Positions 9,411 through 18,844 of a stretch of 64,000 nt of DNA are shown here, one piece after another. The notes under the pieces are model-generated. The model was not told where the DNA came from, made no database searches, and worked only from the letters and a program-made list of their open reading frames with translations. Source of the stretch: Methyloversatilis universalis (GTDB lineage: Bacteria > Pseudomonadota > Gammaproteobacteria > Methylococcales > Methylococcaceae); NCBI GenBank assembly GCA_020723665.1, contig DYIL01000007.1, forward strand, positions 48,546 through 112,545. The letters are read 5' to 3'. The translations under genes were made by a program, and so were the position numbers. The stretch's first letter is position 1. Each line of letters opens with the position of its first letter.

Positions 9411-10286
9411 TCAAAACTCATTGAGTACCGCGCCCACGATCCGGCAGCCGACCGCGGTCAGCATTTGCCGGAAAAAATCGGCTTCGGAAAAAGGTGTTAC
9501 GTGCTTTCTCGCGATCAGCAAACAGGCGCCGGCACGGGCGGCGACGGTTTGCGCGTCGCTGGAAGCGACCCCGCCAGGCGTATCGAGCAGCACGATGTCG
9601 TAGGTCGATGCGAAATCTCTCAACACGCCATCGAATGCGCCTCGGCTGAGTAATTCCGAGGGGTTGGGCGGAAGCGTGCCGGCCGGAAGCACGGAGAGAT
9701 CGGCGAATTCCTCGATCCGGCGAATGCACTCGGTGCCGCTGCGGCCCACCAAAAGATCGGACAAGCCCAGACCCGTGCGGCCCAGTGCGAAGATTTCGTG
9801 CTGGCATGGATGGCGCAAATCCGCGTCGATCAGCAGCGTTCGCTGACCCAATTGGGAAAATACAACGGCCAGGTTCGACACGGTGTAGCTGCGTCCTTCG
9901 CCGCGACCGGGGCTGGTCACTGCCAGAATCTTGTTTCCTTCGCCGTGCCAGCGCAGCATCAACTGGCTGCGTATGGCGCGGAAGACCTCCATTTGAGCGC
10001 TGAACGGCTGATAAGCGGCAATCAGCTTGGCGCTGAAATTTCCTTGTCCCGGCTTCAGATAGCGGTAATCGAATTGTTCCGAAATCGCCCGGCGAATGTC
10101 TTCCTCGGAAATCAGTCCGAGTTGCAGGGCGGCCTCGCCGAAGCGCAGACCCGTTTCTCGCTGGAAGTGCAGCACCCGTTCCGCGTCGAGCGTCGAGAGT
10201 CTCCCCGATTCCCGGAGAATGTGTCCGATGCGGCGGTCGGTGTCGACAAATTCAGGCTTGATCCTGAGCGGTTGGGCTTGTGTCAT
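9411..10286 (-). CDS. epsG: EpsG-like tyrosine-kinase-type ATPase with N-terminal MshEN-like domain
   Basis: A 291-residue CpsD/Wzc-type P-loop protein that partners the EpsF chain-length protein encoded upstream. The ATPase half has a deviant Walker A (SPGRGEGRS, residues 125-133, Arg where Lys is usual), a Walker A' motif LLIDADLRHP (151-160) and Walker B VLLDTPG. The glycine- and arginine-containing form is common in EpsG proteins of methanolan-type loci. Residues 19-71 form two repeats (RIGHILRESGRLS..., RFGEAALQLGLIS...) like the N-terminal domain of type II secretion ATPases, which in MshE binds cyclic di-GMP. The C-terminus (GAVLNEF) has no tyrosine cluster. Confidence 0.85.
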   Translation of the reverse strand: MTQAQPLRIKPEFVDTDRRIGHILRESGRLSTLDAERVLHFQRETGLRFGEAALQLGLISEEDIRRAISEQFDYRYLKPGQGNFSAKLIAAYQPFSAQMEVFRAIRSQLMLRWHGEGNKILAVTSPGRGEGRSYTVSNLAVVFSQLGQRTLLIDADLRHPCQHEIFALGRTGLGLSDLLVGRSGTECIRRIEEFADLSVLPAGTLPPNPSELLSRGAFDGVLRDFASTYDIVLLDTPGGVASSDAQTVAARAGACLLIARKHVTPFSEADFFRQMLTAVGCRIVGAVLNEF

Positions 10287-10401
10287 AAAACATCTCGCAG
10301 AAAGTGGAAGGTGGATGTCCGGTGCCGGGTTGTTCGCGGGGTATGGCGGAAAAATGGCGCACGGTGTCGATCATCGGGATGTGAACAGTGCCCTCGCGGG
10401 T

Positions 10402-11808
10402 TCAAGTCGATGACCTGACGAAGACCGGCCACCAACGCGAACGGCGCAGCTCCGCGTCGGTCAATATCCCCATGAAAGGGAGCCCGAGTGCGACGCTCAA
10501 GTCTTCCGGAGAACGCACGCGGCGATCGAACAACTCCAGCGACAACGCCAGGCTGACCGCCAGTACGACGCCCAGGAAACCGGCTACCGCGACATTCAGC
10601 AGAACTCTGGGCTTCGATGGACGCAGCGGGGGTTTCGCGGGATTCAAAATGGCGACGTTGGTGTGGTTGGCTTCGCTTTCGAGCCGGGTTTGGTTGAAGC
10701 GCTGCAAAGCGGCCGTATAAGCCTGCCGCGCATGCTCGACCTCCCCGGTCAACACCGACAGTTCATCCCGCTGTTTGTTGAGCTCGAGTATTTTCGCTTT
10801 TTGTTCGGCGACTGCCGTCTTGAGTTCGTTTTCGCGGCCGCGGGCGATCTCAACCGCGGTGTTCAGGCTTTGGATGATCGTTTTTACTTCGGCCGCCAGC
10901 TTGCGTTTGAGGCTGCCTGCCTCCGCCAGGGTTTGTTGGTAAAGCGGGTGGTTGGTGTCGTACTTCTGCCCGATTTCGGCGAGCTTGGCCTCGGTCGATG
11001 TTAGTTTCGTCTTCAAATCTTGGACCACCGAGTTGCTCAGCACTTCGGGGAGGGTTTCCGGCAAGAACGATCGGCCGGCCGTTTCCAGTTGGCTGCGGCG
11101 GGACATCAGGTCGTAAGTGGTCGCTTGGGCAACCACCAGCTGTTTGGACAGATCTTCCAATCGGCTGTTTTCCACATCTAAATGTTGCTCGACCGCGACG
11201 ATGCCTTTTTCCTGCTGGTAACGGGACAGATTGGCCTGGGCATTCTCCAGCTTTTCGCGTAAGCCTCTGATTTGTTGTTCGAACCAGGCAGCGTTCTGGC
11301 GCGCCGGCTCGGTTCTGAGTTCCAGATGGGTTGCGATGTAACTCTCCGCGAACGCGTTGGACACCGTGGCGGCGAATTCCGGATCGCTATTCGAAAAACT
11401 GATTTGTATGACGCTGCTTTCACGCGAAGGCAGGACCTCGAGTTTTTTCAGCAGCAAACCGGCGACCCAGTCGCGTATGTCGCCCGCTCCACCGGTTTCC
11501 TTTTCGAAGCGCTCCTTCATGTCCGGCAGTTCCGCCAATTTGAGCTTGTCCACCACTTTGAGCGCCACGTTATGGCTGCCGATGATGTTGACCTGGGTCG
11601 CCATGTATCCCGGCATCAGCTGTGCCGGAACGGCGACGCCCGTGATCGGGTCCACGCCCTTGTAATCGACGACCAGGGCGGTCGCGGCCGTATAGGCTTT
11701 TGGCAGCATCAAGCTGACGACAAGCGCCATGAGGGCGGTGGCCACGGGCGTGAAGACGAGCACCCGGAACCGTGCCCTAAGGATTCGCAGGAACTGCTGT
11801 AAATTCAT
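10402..11808 (-). CDS. epsF: EpsF-type chain length determinant protein (Wzz family)
   Basis: A 468-residue polysaccharide co-polymerase. An N-terminal membrane segment (VLVFTPVATALMALVVSLML, about residues 17-36) and a C-terminal one (VLLNVAVAGFLGVVLAVSLA) bracket a long periplasmic part rich in coiled coil, roughly residues 165-385. The proline-rich NPAKPPLRPSKPR before the second membrane segment is the classic Wzz motif. It should set polymer length together with the EpsG ATPase encoded just downstream and the EpsE export protein encoded upstream. Confidence 0.9.
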   Translation of the reverse strand: MNLQQFLRILRARFRVLVFTPVATALMALVVSLMLPKAYTAATALVVDYKGVDPITGVAVPAQLMPGYMATQVNIIGSHNVALKVVDKLKLAELPDMKERFEKETGGAGDIRDWVAGLLLKKLEVLPSRESSVIQISFSNSDPEFAATVSNAFAESYIATHLELRTEPARQNAAWFEQQIRGLREKLENAQANLSRYQQEKGIVAVEQHLDVENSRLEDLSKQLVVAQATTYDLMSRRSQLETAGRSFLPETLPEVLSNSVVQDLKTKLTSTEAKLAEIGQKYDTNHPLYQQTLAEAGSLKRKLAAEVKTIIQSLNTAVEIARGRENELKTAVAEQKAKILELNKQRDELSVLTGEVEHARQAYTAALQRFNQTRLESEANHTNVAILNPAKPPLRPSKPRVLLNVAVAGFLGVVLAVSLALSLELFDRRVRSPEDLSVALGLPFMGILTDAELRRSRWWPVFVRSST

Positions 11809-11872
11809 AGCGACTTACCCGTCTCCCCGAAAATGCTTCCCGGAAATGTGCCGGCGTCTTTAGGAAGAACTG

Positions 11873-12670
11873 TCAAAACCATCGCTCGCCCACATAGATC
11901 ACATCGTCTTTCTGGATCAGTTCGTCCAACTCAGCGTCTATCGTGGTCAAACGCTCCTCGGGCAACCGCCGCTTGATCGTGATGCTGCGCAGGCTGCCGC
12001 GAGGCGTCACGCCCCCTCCCAAGGAAATCGCTTGAGCGACGGTCATGTTCCGTTCCAGCCGGTAAGCGCCGGGGCGCTGCACTTCGCCGTGGATGTAAAA
12101 AACCGGAGCACGCGGCACGAATATGACATCGCCCGCTTCGGCGACAATGTCCTCAGTGGCCTTCCCTTCCTCGAGCAGTTCCTTGAGATTCAGCTCTTCG
12201 CGGTAGGTTTTACCGTTCCGGACCCGCGTCACGATCGTGCGGTCGTCGCCCTGCGGATTAACTCCTCCCGCCAAAGCGATCAACTGAGTCACCGTGGTTG
12301 CGGTATCCAAGGCGTAACGACCGGGGTTGTTCACGAAACCCAAAACGGCTACTTCGTGACTGCGGTATTCCTGCACCACGATATTGACCTGAGGGTCGCG
12401 TACATATCCTTGCTCGGAAAGGAGACGCTCGATCAAGGTTTCGGCTTCGCCGACGGACAATCCGCCGACTTCGATTTCACCGAGCAACGGAAACGTGATT
12501 TTTCCGCTATCCGAAATACGCGTTTCGGTGGCAAGATCCTCGTTGCCGTAAACCGCGATGCGGATGAGGTCGTTAGGGCCCAGCAAATAGTCGGCCCGCG
12601 AGGTCGATAGCATCAGCAAGGCGACGGCACCGAGAAAAAACCGCGAGCAGATACCGAAAGGTGTGCGCAT
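11873..12670 (-). CDS. epsE: Polysaccharide export protein, Wza/EpsE family
   Basis: A 265-residue exported protein: cleavable-looking signal peptide (LGAVALLMLSTSRA, ending about residue 26), a Poly_export domain starting at YLLGPNDLIRIAVYGNEDL, and two SLBB repeats (VAVLGFVNNPGRYAL and FYIHGEVQRPGAYRL). The family forms the periplasmic and outer-membrane channel for capsule or exopolysaccharide. At 265 residues it is shorter than Wza and lacks an obvious lipobox cysteine, which is common for EpsE in exosortase-linked loci. An outer-membrane partner may lie outside the window. Confidence 0.9.
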   Translation of the reverse strand: MRTPFGICSRFFLGAVALLMLSTSRADYLLGPNDLIRIAVYGNEDLATETRISDSGKITFPLLGEIEVGGLSVGEAETLIERLLSEQGYVRDPQVNIVVQEYRSHEVAVLGFVNNPGRYALDTATTVTQLIALAGGVNPQGDDRTIVTRVRNGKTYREELNLKELLEEGKATEDIVAEAGDVIFVPRAPVFYIHGEVQRPGAYRLERNMTVAQAISLGGGVTPRGSLRSITIKRRLPEERLTTIDAELDELIQKDDVIYVGERWF

Positions 12671-12737
12671 GTGTTGTTAAATGAAGTTCAAGTCCAGGTA
12701 ATGGGTTATATCCGTAAATGGGATAGCCTTTGCACCC

Positions 12738-14117
12738 TCAATAGGCGGTGTCTTGCTTCAGAAAAACACCGACGGTTCTCAAAATGATCCAAAGATCTAG
12801 CGACAACGACCAATTCCGCAAATAATCGAGATCGAATTCGATACGCGATTTCATTTTCTGTAAAGTATCGGTTTCTCCGCGAAAGCCGTTGACCTGCGCC
12901 CAGCCGGTGATGCCAGGCTTCACCTTGTGTCGGATCATGTAACCCTTGATTTGCGTGCGATATAGTTCGTTATGGGCAACCGCATGCGGGCGCGGTCCGA
13001 CGATGCTCATGCGCCCCTGCAATACGTTGATGAATTGAGGCAATTCGTCCAGGGAAGTCTTGCGTAAAAACCGGCCGAAACGGGTGATCCGGTTGTCGTC
13101 CTTACTCGCTTGGCGAACAGTATTGCCGTCTTCACAAACCGTCATCGTCCGGAATTTGTAGACCTTGATCTCCTCTCCATCGAGGCCGTAACGGCGCTGT
13201 TTGAAAATCACCGGACCGGGCGAACTCAATTTGACGCCGACGGCGATCCCCAGCATCAAGGGAGAAATCAAAATCAGAATGAGAGACGAGAAAACGATAT
13301 CCACGATGCGTTTCGTAACGCGGTTTATGCCGTGAAAAGGAGATTCACATACGGCGACGACCGGAATACCGTTTATATTCCCGAACCTGGCTTGAATGAG
13401 GTCGAACACGAAAATATCGGGAACGAAGTAAATAGATGCCGTGGTATCTCTGAGCCTATCGAGTAGATCGAGAATTCGCGGCTGAGCCATCATCGGAAGC
13501 GCAATATAGATAAGATGAATCGATTGGGTTCGAACGAACTCCGCCACGGCGTTCATTTTTCCTAACAAGTTAAGGCCGGTTATTCCGAGGCGCTCAGGAC
13601 TTCTATCGTCGAAAAATCCGACAAAATCGATTCCCAGATAAGGTGCCGATTCGAACTGCTTCGCGAGTTTCAGGCCGAGCTCATTCACGCCGACGATGAT
13701 TGCCCGGCGTTGGGCGTCTTTCTGCGATACAGCGGACCGTAGCGCACATCGGGCAAGGATTTGGACCGCGATGAGCACTAATGGCGTAGCTAAAAACCAA
13801 GTGAACAGCAGCCTTCTGGGGAATTCGTGGGACATTTTGGCGGCAAAGCCTAATATGGCCAGGAATCCGAATAAAAATGTCCAGCGCGCAAAAATGCTGC
13901 CGAACGAACGCAAAAGGTTCGATTTGAAATCCGGCTGTAGATCAATCTCGTCAAAGATCAGAGAGGCGATCAAAAAGGTTATTACCAATAGCAAGAAATA
14001 CTGCTTTTCGATCTTCAGCCCATAGAAATGGGTCGTCAGGATAAAGCATATGACGATCACTATCGGGTTTAATAAGCTCTTAACGAGTAGAACCGATGGC
14101 CTGTCGATCGCTTGCAA
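12738..14117 (-). CDS. Undecaprenyl-phosphate sugar-1-phosphate transferase (WcaJ/EpsB type)
   Basis: A 459-residue initiating transferase. The N-terminal half has several membrane segments and a CoA-binding-like Rossmann fold (RRAIIVGVNELGLKLAKQFE). The catalytic C-terminal domain has KRIVDIVFSSLILILISPLM, IFKQRRYGLDGEEIKVYKFR, the TSLDELPQFINVLQGRMSIV core with the DE pair, and VGPRPHAVAHN. It transfers hexose-1-phosphate to undecaprenyl phosphate, the first step of repeat-unit synthesis; glucose is the usual sugar for the family but is not proven here. Transcribed with the other eps genes. Confidence 0.9.
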   Translation of the reverse strand: MQAIDRPSVLLVKSLLNPIVIVICFILTTHFYGLKIEKQYFLLLVITFLIASLIFDEIDLQPDFKSNLLRSFGSIFARWTFLFGFLAILGFAAKMSHEFPRRLLFTWFLATPLVLIAVQILARCALRSAVSQKDAQRRAIIVGVNELGLKLAKQFESAPYLGIDFVGFFDDRSPERLGITGLNLLGKMNAVAEFVRTQSIHLIYIALPMMAQPRILDLLDRLRDTTASIYFVPDIFVFDLIQARFGNINGIPVVAVCESPFHGINRVTKRIVDIVFSSLILILISPLMLGIAVGVKLSSPGPVIFKQRRYGLDGEEIKVYKFRTMTVCEDGNTVRQASKDDNRITRFGRFLRKTSLDELPQFINVLQGRMSIVGPRPHAVAHNELYRTQIKGYMIRHKVKPGITGWAQVNGFRGETDTLQKMKSRIEFDLDYLRNWSLSLDLWIILRTVGVFLKQDTAY

Positions 14118-14265
14118 ATCCCGTCCTCCGTTGATCGATTATCGTTGGTGAGCGAAAGATCAGAAACTAAGGTTTGAACTGTCGCTTTGCCATGGCATGC
14201 GTCGGTCTCGCCGTATACGGGCATAACGTTATGGTCAGAAAGGGAAAGCTCTAGACTGATCTGTG

Positions 14266-14808
14266 TTAATTGGAGGATGAATAAATGGGCTCGGCTTTCT
14301 TGTTACTGCGAAACACTTGCAATCCTATCAACGTGATTCCAACCAAGACCATAAGCCAGGTCTCGTCTTCCGATGCGGATGAAACGGAGCGGGCATATAT
14401 GAGTGACTTCAGGCGCCCGTTTCGCCGGTCAAGGGTAGAGAAGGTCGGTAAAGCATTCTGGATTTCACGGAAACTTGTTTGCGATTCTGGAGTACGCTGT
14501 TTGCTTGAAGACGGGCTGTTCGAAATGTCAACGTCAATAGTAAAAGCAGTTCTATCGATGACGGATGGGATGCCGCCATTGCTGTTAGTCAGGTCGGAGA
14601 AGGAGCGGCCCGTATATAAGGCTTGATCGGAGCGCGGTATATAAGGGACGGGCTTGTTGAAAAAGTAGCTACTTTCATTGCCGTGACGAGGTGTATCGAA
14701 AGTCGAAATGTAATCATCGGAATCCTCAGCGAGTGTTCCGTGTGACCAGATCACCAGGATGGACAATACCATTCCGTAAAATATATTAGCGAGATGTTGT
14801 GAATTCAT
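14266..14808 (-). CDS. Secreted protein with PEP-CTERM-like C-terminal sorting tail
   Basis: A 180-residue protein I do not recognise as a named family. It has a signal peptide (residues 1-27, cleavage near GTLA-ED), a low-complexity polar middle, and a C-terminal tripartite tail: EDETW (147-151), hydrophobic segment LMVLVGITLIGLQVF (152-166), then basic RSNKK (167-171). This follows the layout of PEP-CTERM signals processed by exosortase, with EDE in place of PEP and an unusual 9-residue extension after the basic part. GGGGGTT precedes the ATG. Its place between EpsD and the WcaJ-type transferase suggests a cell-surface or polymer-associated role. No exosortase gene lies in this window. Confidence 0.6.
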   Translation of the reverse strand: MNSQHLANIFYGMVLSILVIWSHGTLAEDSDDYISTFDTPRHGNESSYFFNKPVPYIPRSDQALYTGRSFSDLTNSNGGIPSVIDRTAFTIDVDISNSPSSSKQRTPESQTSFREIQNALPTFSTLDRRNGRLKSLIYARSVSSASEDETWLMVLVGITLIGLQVFRSNKKAEPIYSSSN

Positions 14809-14918
14809 GTTTAACCCCCATTGGGATGCGTTTTTATAAAAAACAAAACGCCAGACTGTGTTTTCCTGTTAAATCAAATCTGGCGACCGAGTGTAATGCA
14901 TTGCGGTCAAAAAAAAGC

Positions 14919-15833
14919 CTATCGGTTACTGGAGCCAGGCACATCGTTCGCGACGAATTCAGCGCGAGGGCGCGTCTGGAGCAGAGTATCGACGGTATTT
15001 TCCATATCATCGAAATATTCGACGATCGCAGTATTCCGAAGCCGGCTCAGCTCGCTGTTTATCAGAGCAATTCGGCGTTGGTTTATCAGGAATGCCTCGA
15101 TTCGGGGAGCCGCTTTATTTGGGTCTAAGGGTGTTTCTTTGGTGTTCAATAATTGCAGCACCAGAAAATCTTTGCCCGACTTGAACGACACAATGTCGCC
15201 TTTCTTTAAGCTATCGAATTCGTCCAGTCGTTCCAGGGGTAAATCCTCGGCGGCACGGACGACTGTCTGCAACGTATGAGAAAGATTCTGCTCTTGCAGC
15301 CATTTGGATAATGCATCGAATCGAACGGGGTGTTTAAGACGCGCGTCGATAAAATCCTGATTCTCGGGCGTTAGAGGAATGGCTATTTGGCGAAACTCGT
15401 AGATCTTGCGCTTTTCGAACAGCTGGGGATGCGATTTATAAAACGCGCTGATTTCAGCGGCATCCGGTTTGGAAACCGTCTGCCCGATGTGATCGAGATA
15501 GGCTTGTGCGAGGACCTGACGTTGAGCCATGGCCGCGGTGAGCGTGACTTGGGGGTCGCGATCAAGGTGCTTTTCGATGGCCTGTTGCGAAAGAAGTTCT
15601 TGGGTGACCAGGTCGTCTAGGCTCTTTTCCAAACTTCTGGCTTGAGTATCGGCACTGGCGCCCGAATGTGCGAGGAAAACGTCGAGCTGCGCGACGGAAA
15701 TGGCATTTCCGTTTACTCGGGCCACGATCTGGGCGGCGCCGTCGGAGGCGGCCTGGCGCTCGCATCCCACCAGCATTGCCAGAATTGCATGAGCGCTCAA
15801 GGGCAATGATCTCAACCAAAGTTTTCTATCCAT
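14919..15833 (-). CDS. epsD: EpsD-like peptidyl-prolyl isomerase family lipoprotein
   Basis: A 304-residue protein with a lipoprotein signal: hydrophobic LPLSAHAILAM then lipobox LVGC with Cys24. The rest resembles the SurA/EpsD family: an N-terminal helical chaperone-like part (VNGNAISVAQLDVFLAHSG, LDDLVTQELLSQQAI) and a parvulin-like domain around residues 135-250. EpsD proteins occur in exosortase-associated exopolysaccharide loci; their exact role is unknown. I place the start at 15833 because ACGGAGAATT immediately precedes it and the lipobox then sits at a normal distance; longer in-frame sequence upstream is not protein-like. It is the first gene of the eps operon. Confidence 0.8.
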   Translation of the reverse strand: MDRKLWLRSLPLSAHAILAMLVGCERQAASDGAAQIVARVNGNAISVAQLDVFLAHSGASADTQARSLEKSLDDLVTQELLSQQAIEKHLDRDPQVTLTAAMAQRQVLAQAYLDHIGQTVSKPDAAEISAFYKSHPQLFEKRKIYEFRQIAIPLTPENQDFIDARLKHPVRFDALSKWLQEQNLSHTLQTVVRAAEDLPLERLDEFDSLKKGDIVSFKSGKDFLVLQLLNTKETPLDPNKAAPRIEAFLINQRRIALINSELSRLRNTAIVEYFDDMENTVDTLLQTRPRAEFVANDVPGSSNR

Positions 15834-16998
15834 AATTCTCCGTAACGTTATGAGGTCCTGAAGCGAACTCCCGCAAGGTCGAAATGCTTGTCTCTTGCCG
15901 ATTGACATCAAGCAAAACCCGGACCATTGACGGTGAAGGGGCAGTGTCCCGACCAGTGCGATGGCCGAGAACGACTCTCGATGACCGTGTACGCCGCGGA
16001 TTCCGCCGCTCACGCCGGGAAGAGGGCGTGTCGTGTGGCTCCGTGAATTCACGAAGGTGGCCTGCGGTAGCGGGGTTGGACGGTGTCGCTATTGTCGGAA
16101 AACGCGGTGCGCCGAATTGGATTTGGTGCAATACGGTCAGTTCTGGAACACGAGGAGTCGCTAGAAGGCGACATGAAGCGAGGATCGATGGCAACCTGCT
16201 GAACACGGGAGAGTCGGCCGGTTTATCGGGCTGGAGTGTTTTCGTCTCACGTCAGCCGTAGGCCGTGCGAAGCGCGTGTGTCACTGTGGTTGAGACAATT
16301 CAAGTCACCCCTGTGTCCGAGTTGAGGATGCGCCAGCGCGGTTTTGGCGCCGGTCATCAACCTCGTTCGGGTCCGCAGCGGAAAGAAGGCTTACGGTGTC
16401 ACATTTTTGCGACAGTATCGCGGTCGTCAGTGGAAGGTTCGCAGTGCAAGCGAGGCTGGCAACGGTTTGCAGTTCGAATGCCGGCTATGCCCCGGCATTC
16501 CTCTCAGCTTGCCGCCGTGTCTTGGAGGCATCGCGGAAAAGAAGAGTGCTTGGGGGCTGTGGCTCTTTATGAATATCGGGTGGATTTCGCAATGGGTGTT
16601 GCCGAATGGCGATAGAGCGTTCAGCTCTATGGGTGTCGCACGAAAACCGTAAGCAACCGTGGGTGGCGCCTTGACCGTCTAATGCATGGCGCGCGAATCG
16701 ATCATTTGTCCTGGCGCGTCCGGCCTCCTGGTTTCGACCAGCGCTCTTGGGGGGCATGGGTTAGCCCGCGCCTTGGCGTGTGGAGGCCGGCGCGCCGTCT
16801 TCCGCCATCGAAACGAAGGGTTGCCCTGGCGGAAACCATCATGTTGCAGCGTGCTTATTGCCTCGATACATCTTCTACGCGGCGGCTAAGCGCATTCTTA
16901 AGTTTTGATTGGCTTTACTGCATTGGGGGTGAATTCATCCGCCTTCGGTGTACTGAACGGCGAATGACTTCGCCCCGACGCAGGGACATGGAAATGCT
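15834..16998. other. 1.2-kb intergenic region without a credible gene
   Basis: Between epsD and aspS (both minus strand) every open frame is short, low-complexity in arginine or serine, or shadowed by overlapping frames, and none has a ribosome site with a recognisable product. The left edge contains the candidate sigma-54 promoter. Near the right end, an inverted repeat pairs 16713-16728 with 16782-16796 (about 15 bp, one bulged base), perhaps a remnant of a palindromic element. The rest shows nothing I can name. A small RNA or upstream activator sites could be present, but I see no direct evidence. Confidence 0.6.
15911..15926 (-). promoter_or_regulatory. Candidate sigma-54 (RpoN) promoter for the eps operon
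   Basis: Read on the minus strand, these 16 bases are TGGTCCGGGTTTTGCT. Compared with the -24/-12 consensus TGGCACG-N4-TTGCW, the match differs at only two positions, and the essential GG and GC dinucleotides are correctly spaced. The epsD start codon lies about 80 bp downstream, which would leave a leader of roughly 65-70 nt. Exosortase-linked exopolysaccharide loci are often controlled by the sigma-54-dependent PrsK/PrsR system, so the assignment fits the family, but it rests on pattern matching alone. Confidence 0.55.
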
Positions 16999-18783
16999 CT
17001 AAGCTTTTTCTCCTTCCTGCGGACGGCGCAGGCGTATGCCGAGCTCGCGGAGTTGGGCGTCCGTGACCATGGCCGGCGCGTCGATCATCGGGCACCAGGC
17101 CGACTGCGTCTTGGGGAAGGCCATGACCTCACGGATGGATGCGGCACCGCTCATCAGCATGACCAACCGGTCTAGACCGAAGGCAAGGCCACCATGCGGG
17201 GGAGCCCCATAGCGGAGGGCATTGAGCAGGAAGCCGAATTTCTGCTCGGCTTCCTCTTCGCTGATTCCGAGCAGCTTGAAGACGGCATTCTGCATGTCGG
17301 TACGGTGTATGCGTATCGAGCCGCCGCCGATTTCGGTACCGTTCAGCACCATGTCGTAGGCGCGGGAGAGAGCGCGGCCGGGATCGGACAGAAGCTCATC
17401 GAGACTGCATTTCGGCGCGGTAAACGGGTGGTGCAGAGCGAACCAGCGGCCTTCCTTTTCGTCCCATTCGAACATCGGAAAATCGATGACCCACAAGGGT
17501 TTCCAGCCTTTGTCCACGAGTCCGCGATCCTGACCGAGTTTCAGGCGCAGGGCGCCCATCGCTTCGTTGACGATCTTGGCTTTGTCGGCACCGAAGAAAA
17601 TGATGTCGCCCGTCTCGGCCTCGACCCGATCCACGATGCCGTGCACGGCTTCCGTGGGGAGGAACTTGACGATGGGAGACTGCAAGCCTTCGAGTCCCGC
17701 GCTGCGGTCGACAACTTTAATGTAGGCCAGGCCTTTGGCGCCGTATATCGCGACAAACTGGGTCAGATCGTCGATCTCCTTGCGGGACAACGTCGCACCG
17801 CCGGGAAGCTTGAGTGCCACGACCCGTCCGTCGGGGTCATTGGCGGGGCCGGCGAACACCTTGAACTCCGCTTGCTTGATCAGATCCGCGATGTCAACGA
17901 GTTCCAGGGGAACGCGGAGATCCGGCTTATCCGAACCATAGCGTTGCATGGCTTCGGCATACGTCAAGCGGGGGAAGGGATTGGGCAGCTCGACGTTCAG
18001 AACTTCGGCGAACAGCTGTCGGATCATGTCTTCCATCAGAGACATGATCTGGTTTTCGTCCATGAAAGATGTTTCGATATCGAGCTGCGTGAACTCCGGC
18101 TGGCGATCGGCACGCAGGTCTTCGTCGCGGAAGCAACGGACCACTTGATAATAACGATCCATGCCGGAAATCATCAGTAGCTGTTTATACAGCTGCGGGG
18201 ATTGCGGCAAAGCGAAGAAGTGATTCGGGTGAGTCCGGCTCGGGACCAGGTAATCTCGCGCGCCTTCCGGCGTCGCCTTGGTCAGGAAAGGCGTCTCGAT
18301 TTCGTAGAAGCCATGATGGTCGAGAAATTGCCTGAGAAAACGCACGACGTCGCGCCGCATCTTCATGCGATGCTGCATTATGGGACGCCTAAGATCGATG
18401 TACCGGAACCGCAGACGGGTTTCCTCGCTGACTTCGATCTCGCTTTCCAGCGGAAACGGCGGTGTTTCGGCTTTGTTGAGGATTTCTAGATGTGTAGCCA
18501 GAACCTCGATCTTGCCCGTCGCCAGATTGGGGTTTTCCGTTCCCGGCGGACGACGGCGCACTGTGCCATGCACTCTGAGTACATATTCGCTGCGAACTGT
18601 TTCCGCCAGCGCGAACGCTTCCGCATGATCGGGATCGAATACGATCTGAACCAGGCCTTCCCGATCACGAAGATCGATAAAGATAACGCCGCCGTGGTCC
18701 CGGCGGCGGTGAACCCAGCCACAGAGGTCCACTTCCTGATTCAAATGGCTTTCCGTCAATTCTCCACATCTGTGGCTACGCAT
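16999..18783 (-). CDS. aspS: Aspartyl-tRNA synthetase
   Basis: A 594-residue class II aminoacyl-tRNA synthetase that charges tRNA-Asp in the cytoplasm. It opens with the OB-fold anticodon-binding domain ([20 protein letters not shown]). The catalytic core has motif 2 ([20 protein letters not shown]), the bacterial-specific GAD insertion in the middle, and motif 3 ([19 protein letters not shown]). Length and layout match bacterial AspRS. Whether it is discriminating or non-discriminating (charging tRNA-Asn too) cannot be decided here. Start placed at ATG 18783 ([11 protein letters not shown]); upstream in-frame residues are not conserved in the family. Confidence 0.97.
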   Translation of the reverse strand: MRSHRCGELTESHLNQEVDLCGWVHRRRDHGGVIFIDLRDREGLVQIVFDPDHAEAFALAETVRSEYVLRVHGTVRRRPPGTENPNLATGKIEVLATHLEILNKAETPPFPLESEIEVSEETRLRFRYIDLRRPIMQHRMKMRRDVVRFLRQFLDHHGFYEIETPFLTKATPEGARDYLVPSRTHPNHFFALPQSPQLYKQLLMISGMDRYYQVVRCFRDEDLRADRQPEFTQLDIETSFMDENQIMSLMEDMIRQLFAEVLNVELPNPFPRLTYAEAMQRYGSDKPDLRVPLELVDIADLIKQAEFKVFAGPANDPDGRVVALKLPGGATLSRKEIDDLTQFVAIYGAKGLAYIKVVDRSAGLEGLQSPIVKFLPTEAVHGIVDRVEAETGDIIFFGADKAKIVNEAMGALRLKLGQDRGLVDKGWKPLWVIDFPMFEWDEKEGRWFALHHPFTAPKCSLDELLSDPGRALSRAYDMVLNGTEIGGGSIRIHRTDMQNAVFKLLGISEEEAEQKFGFLLNALRYGAPPHGGLAFGLDRLVMLMSGAASIREVMAFPKTQSAWCPMIDAPAMVTDAQLRELGIRLRRPQEGEKA

Positions 18784-18844
18784 TGCTAGATCTCTGAACA
18801 ACAAAAAACACAAATATTACGGTTGTGGCCGTCGATGTACAAGT

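Noticed and set aside
16441..16465. A second possible sigma-54 site on the minus strand.
   Set aside because: The GG dinucleotide at -24 is missing.
16265..17002. Several open frames of about 90-116 codons on both strands.
   Set aside because: They overlap one another, are arginine/serine-rich, lack ribosome sites and show no family motif.
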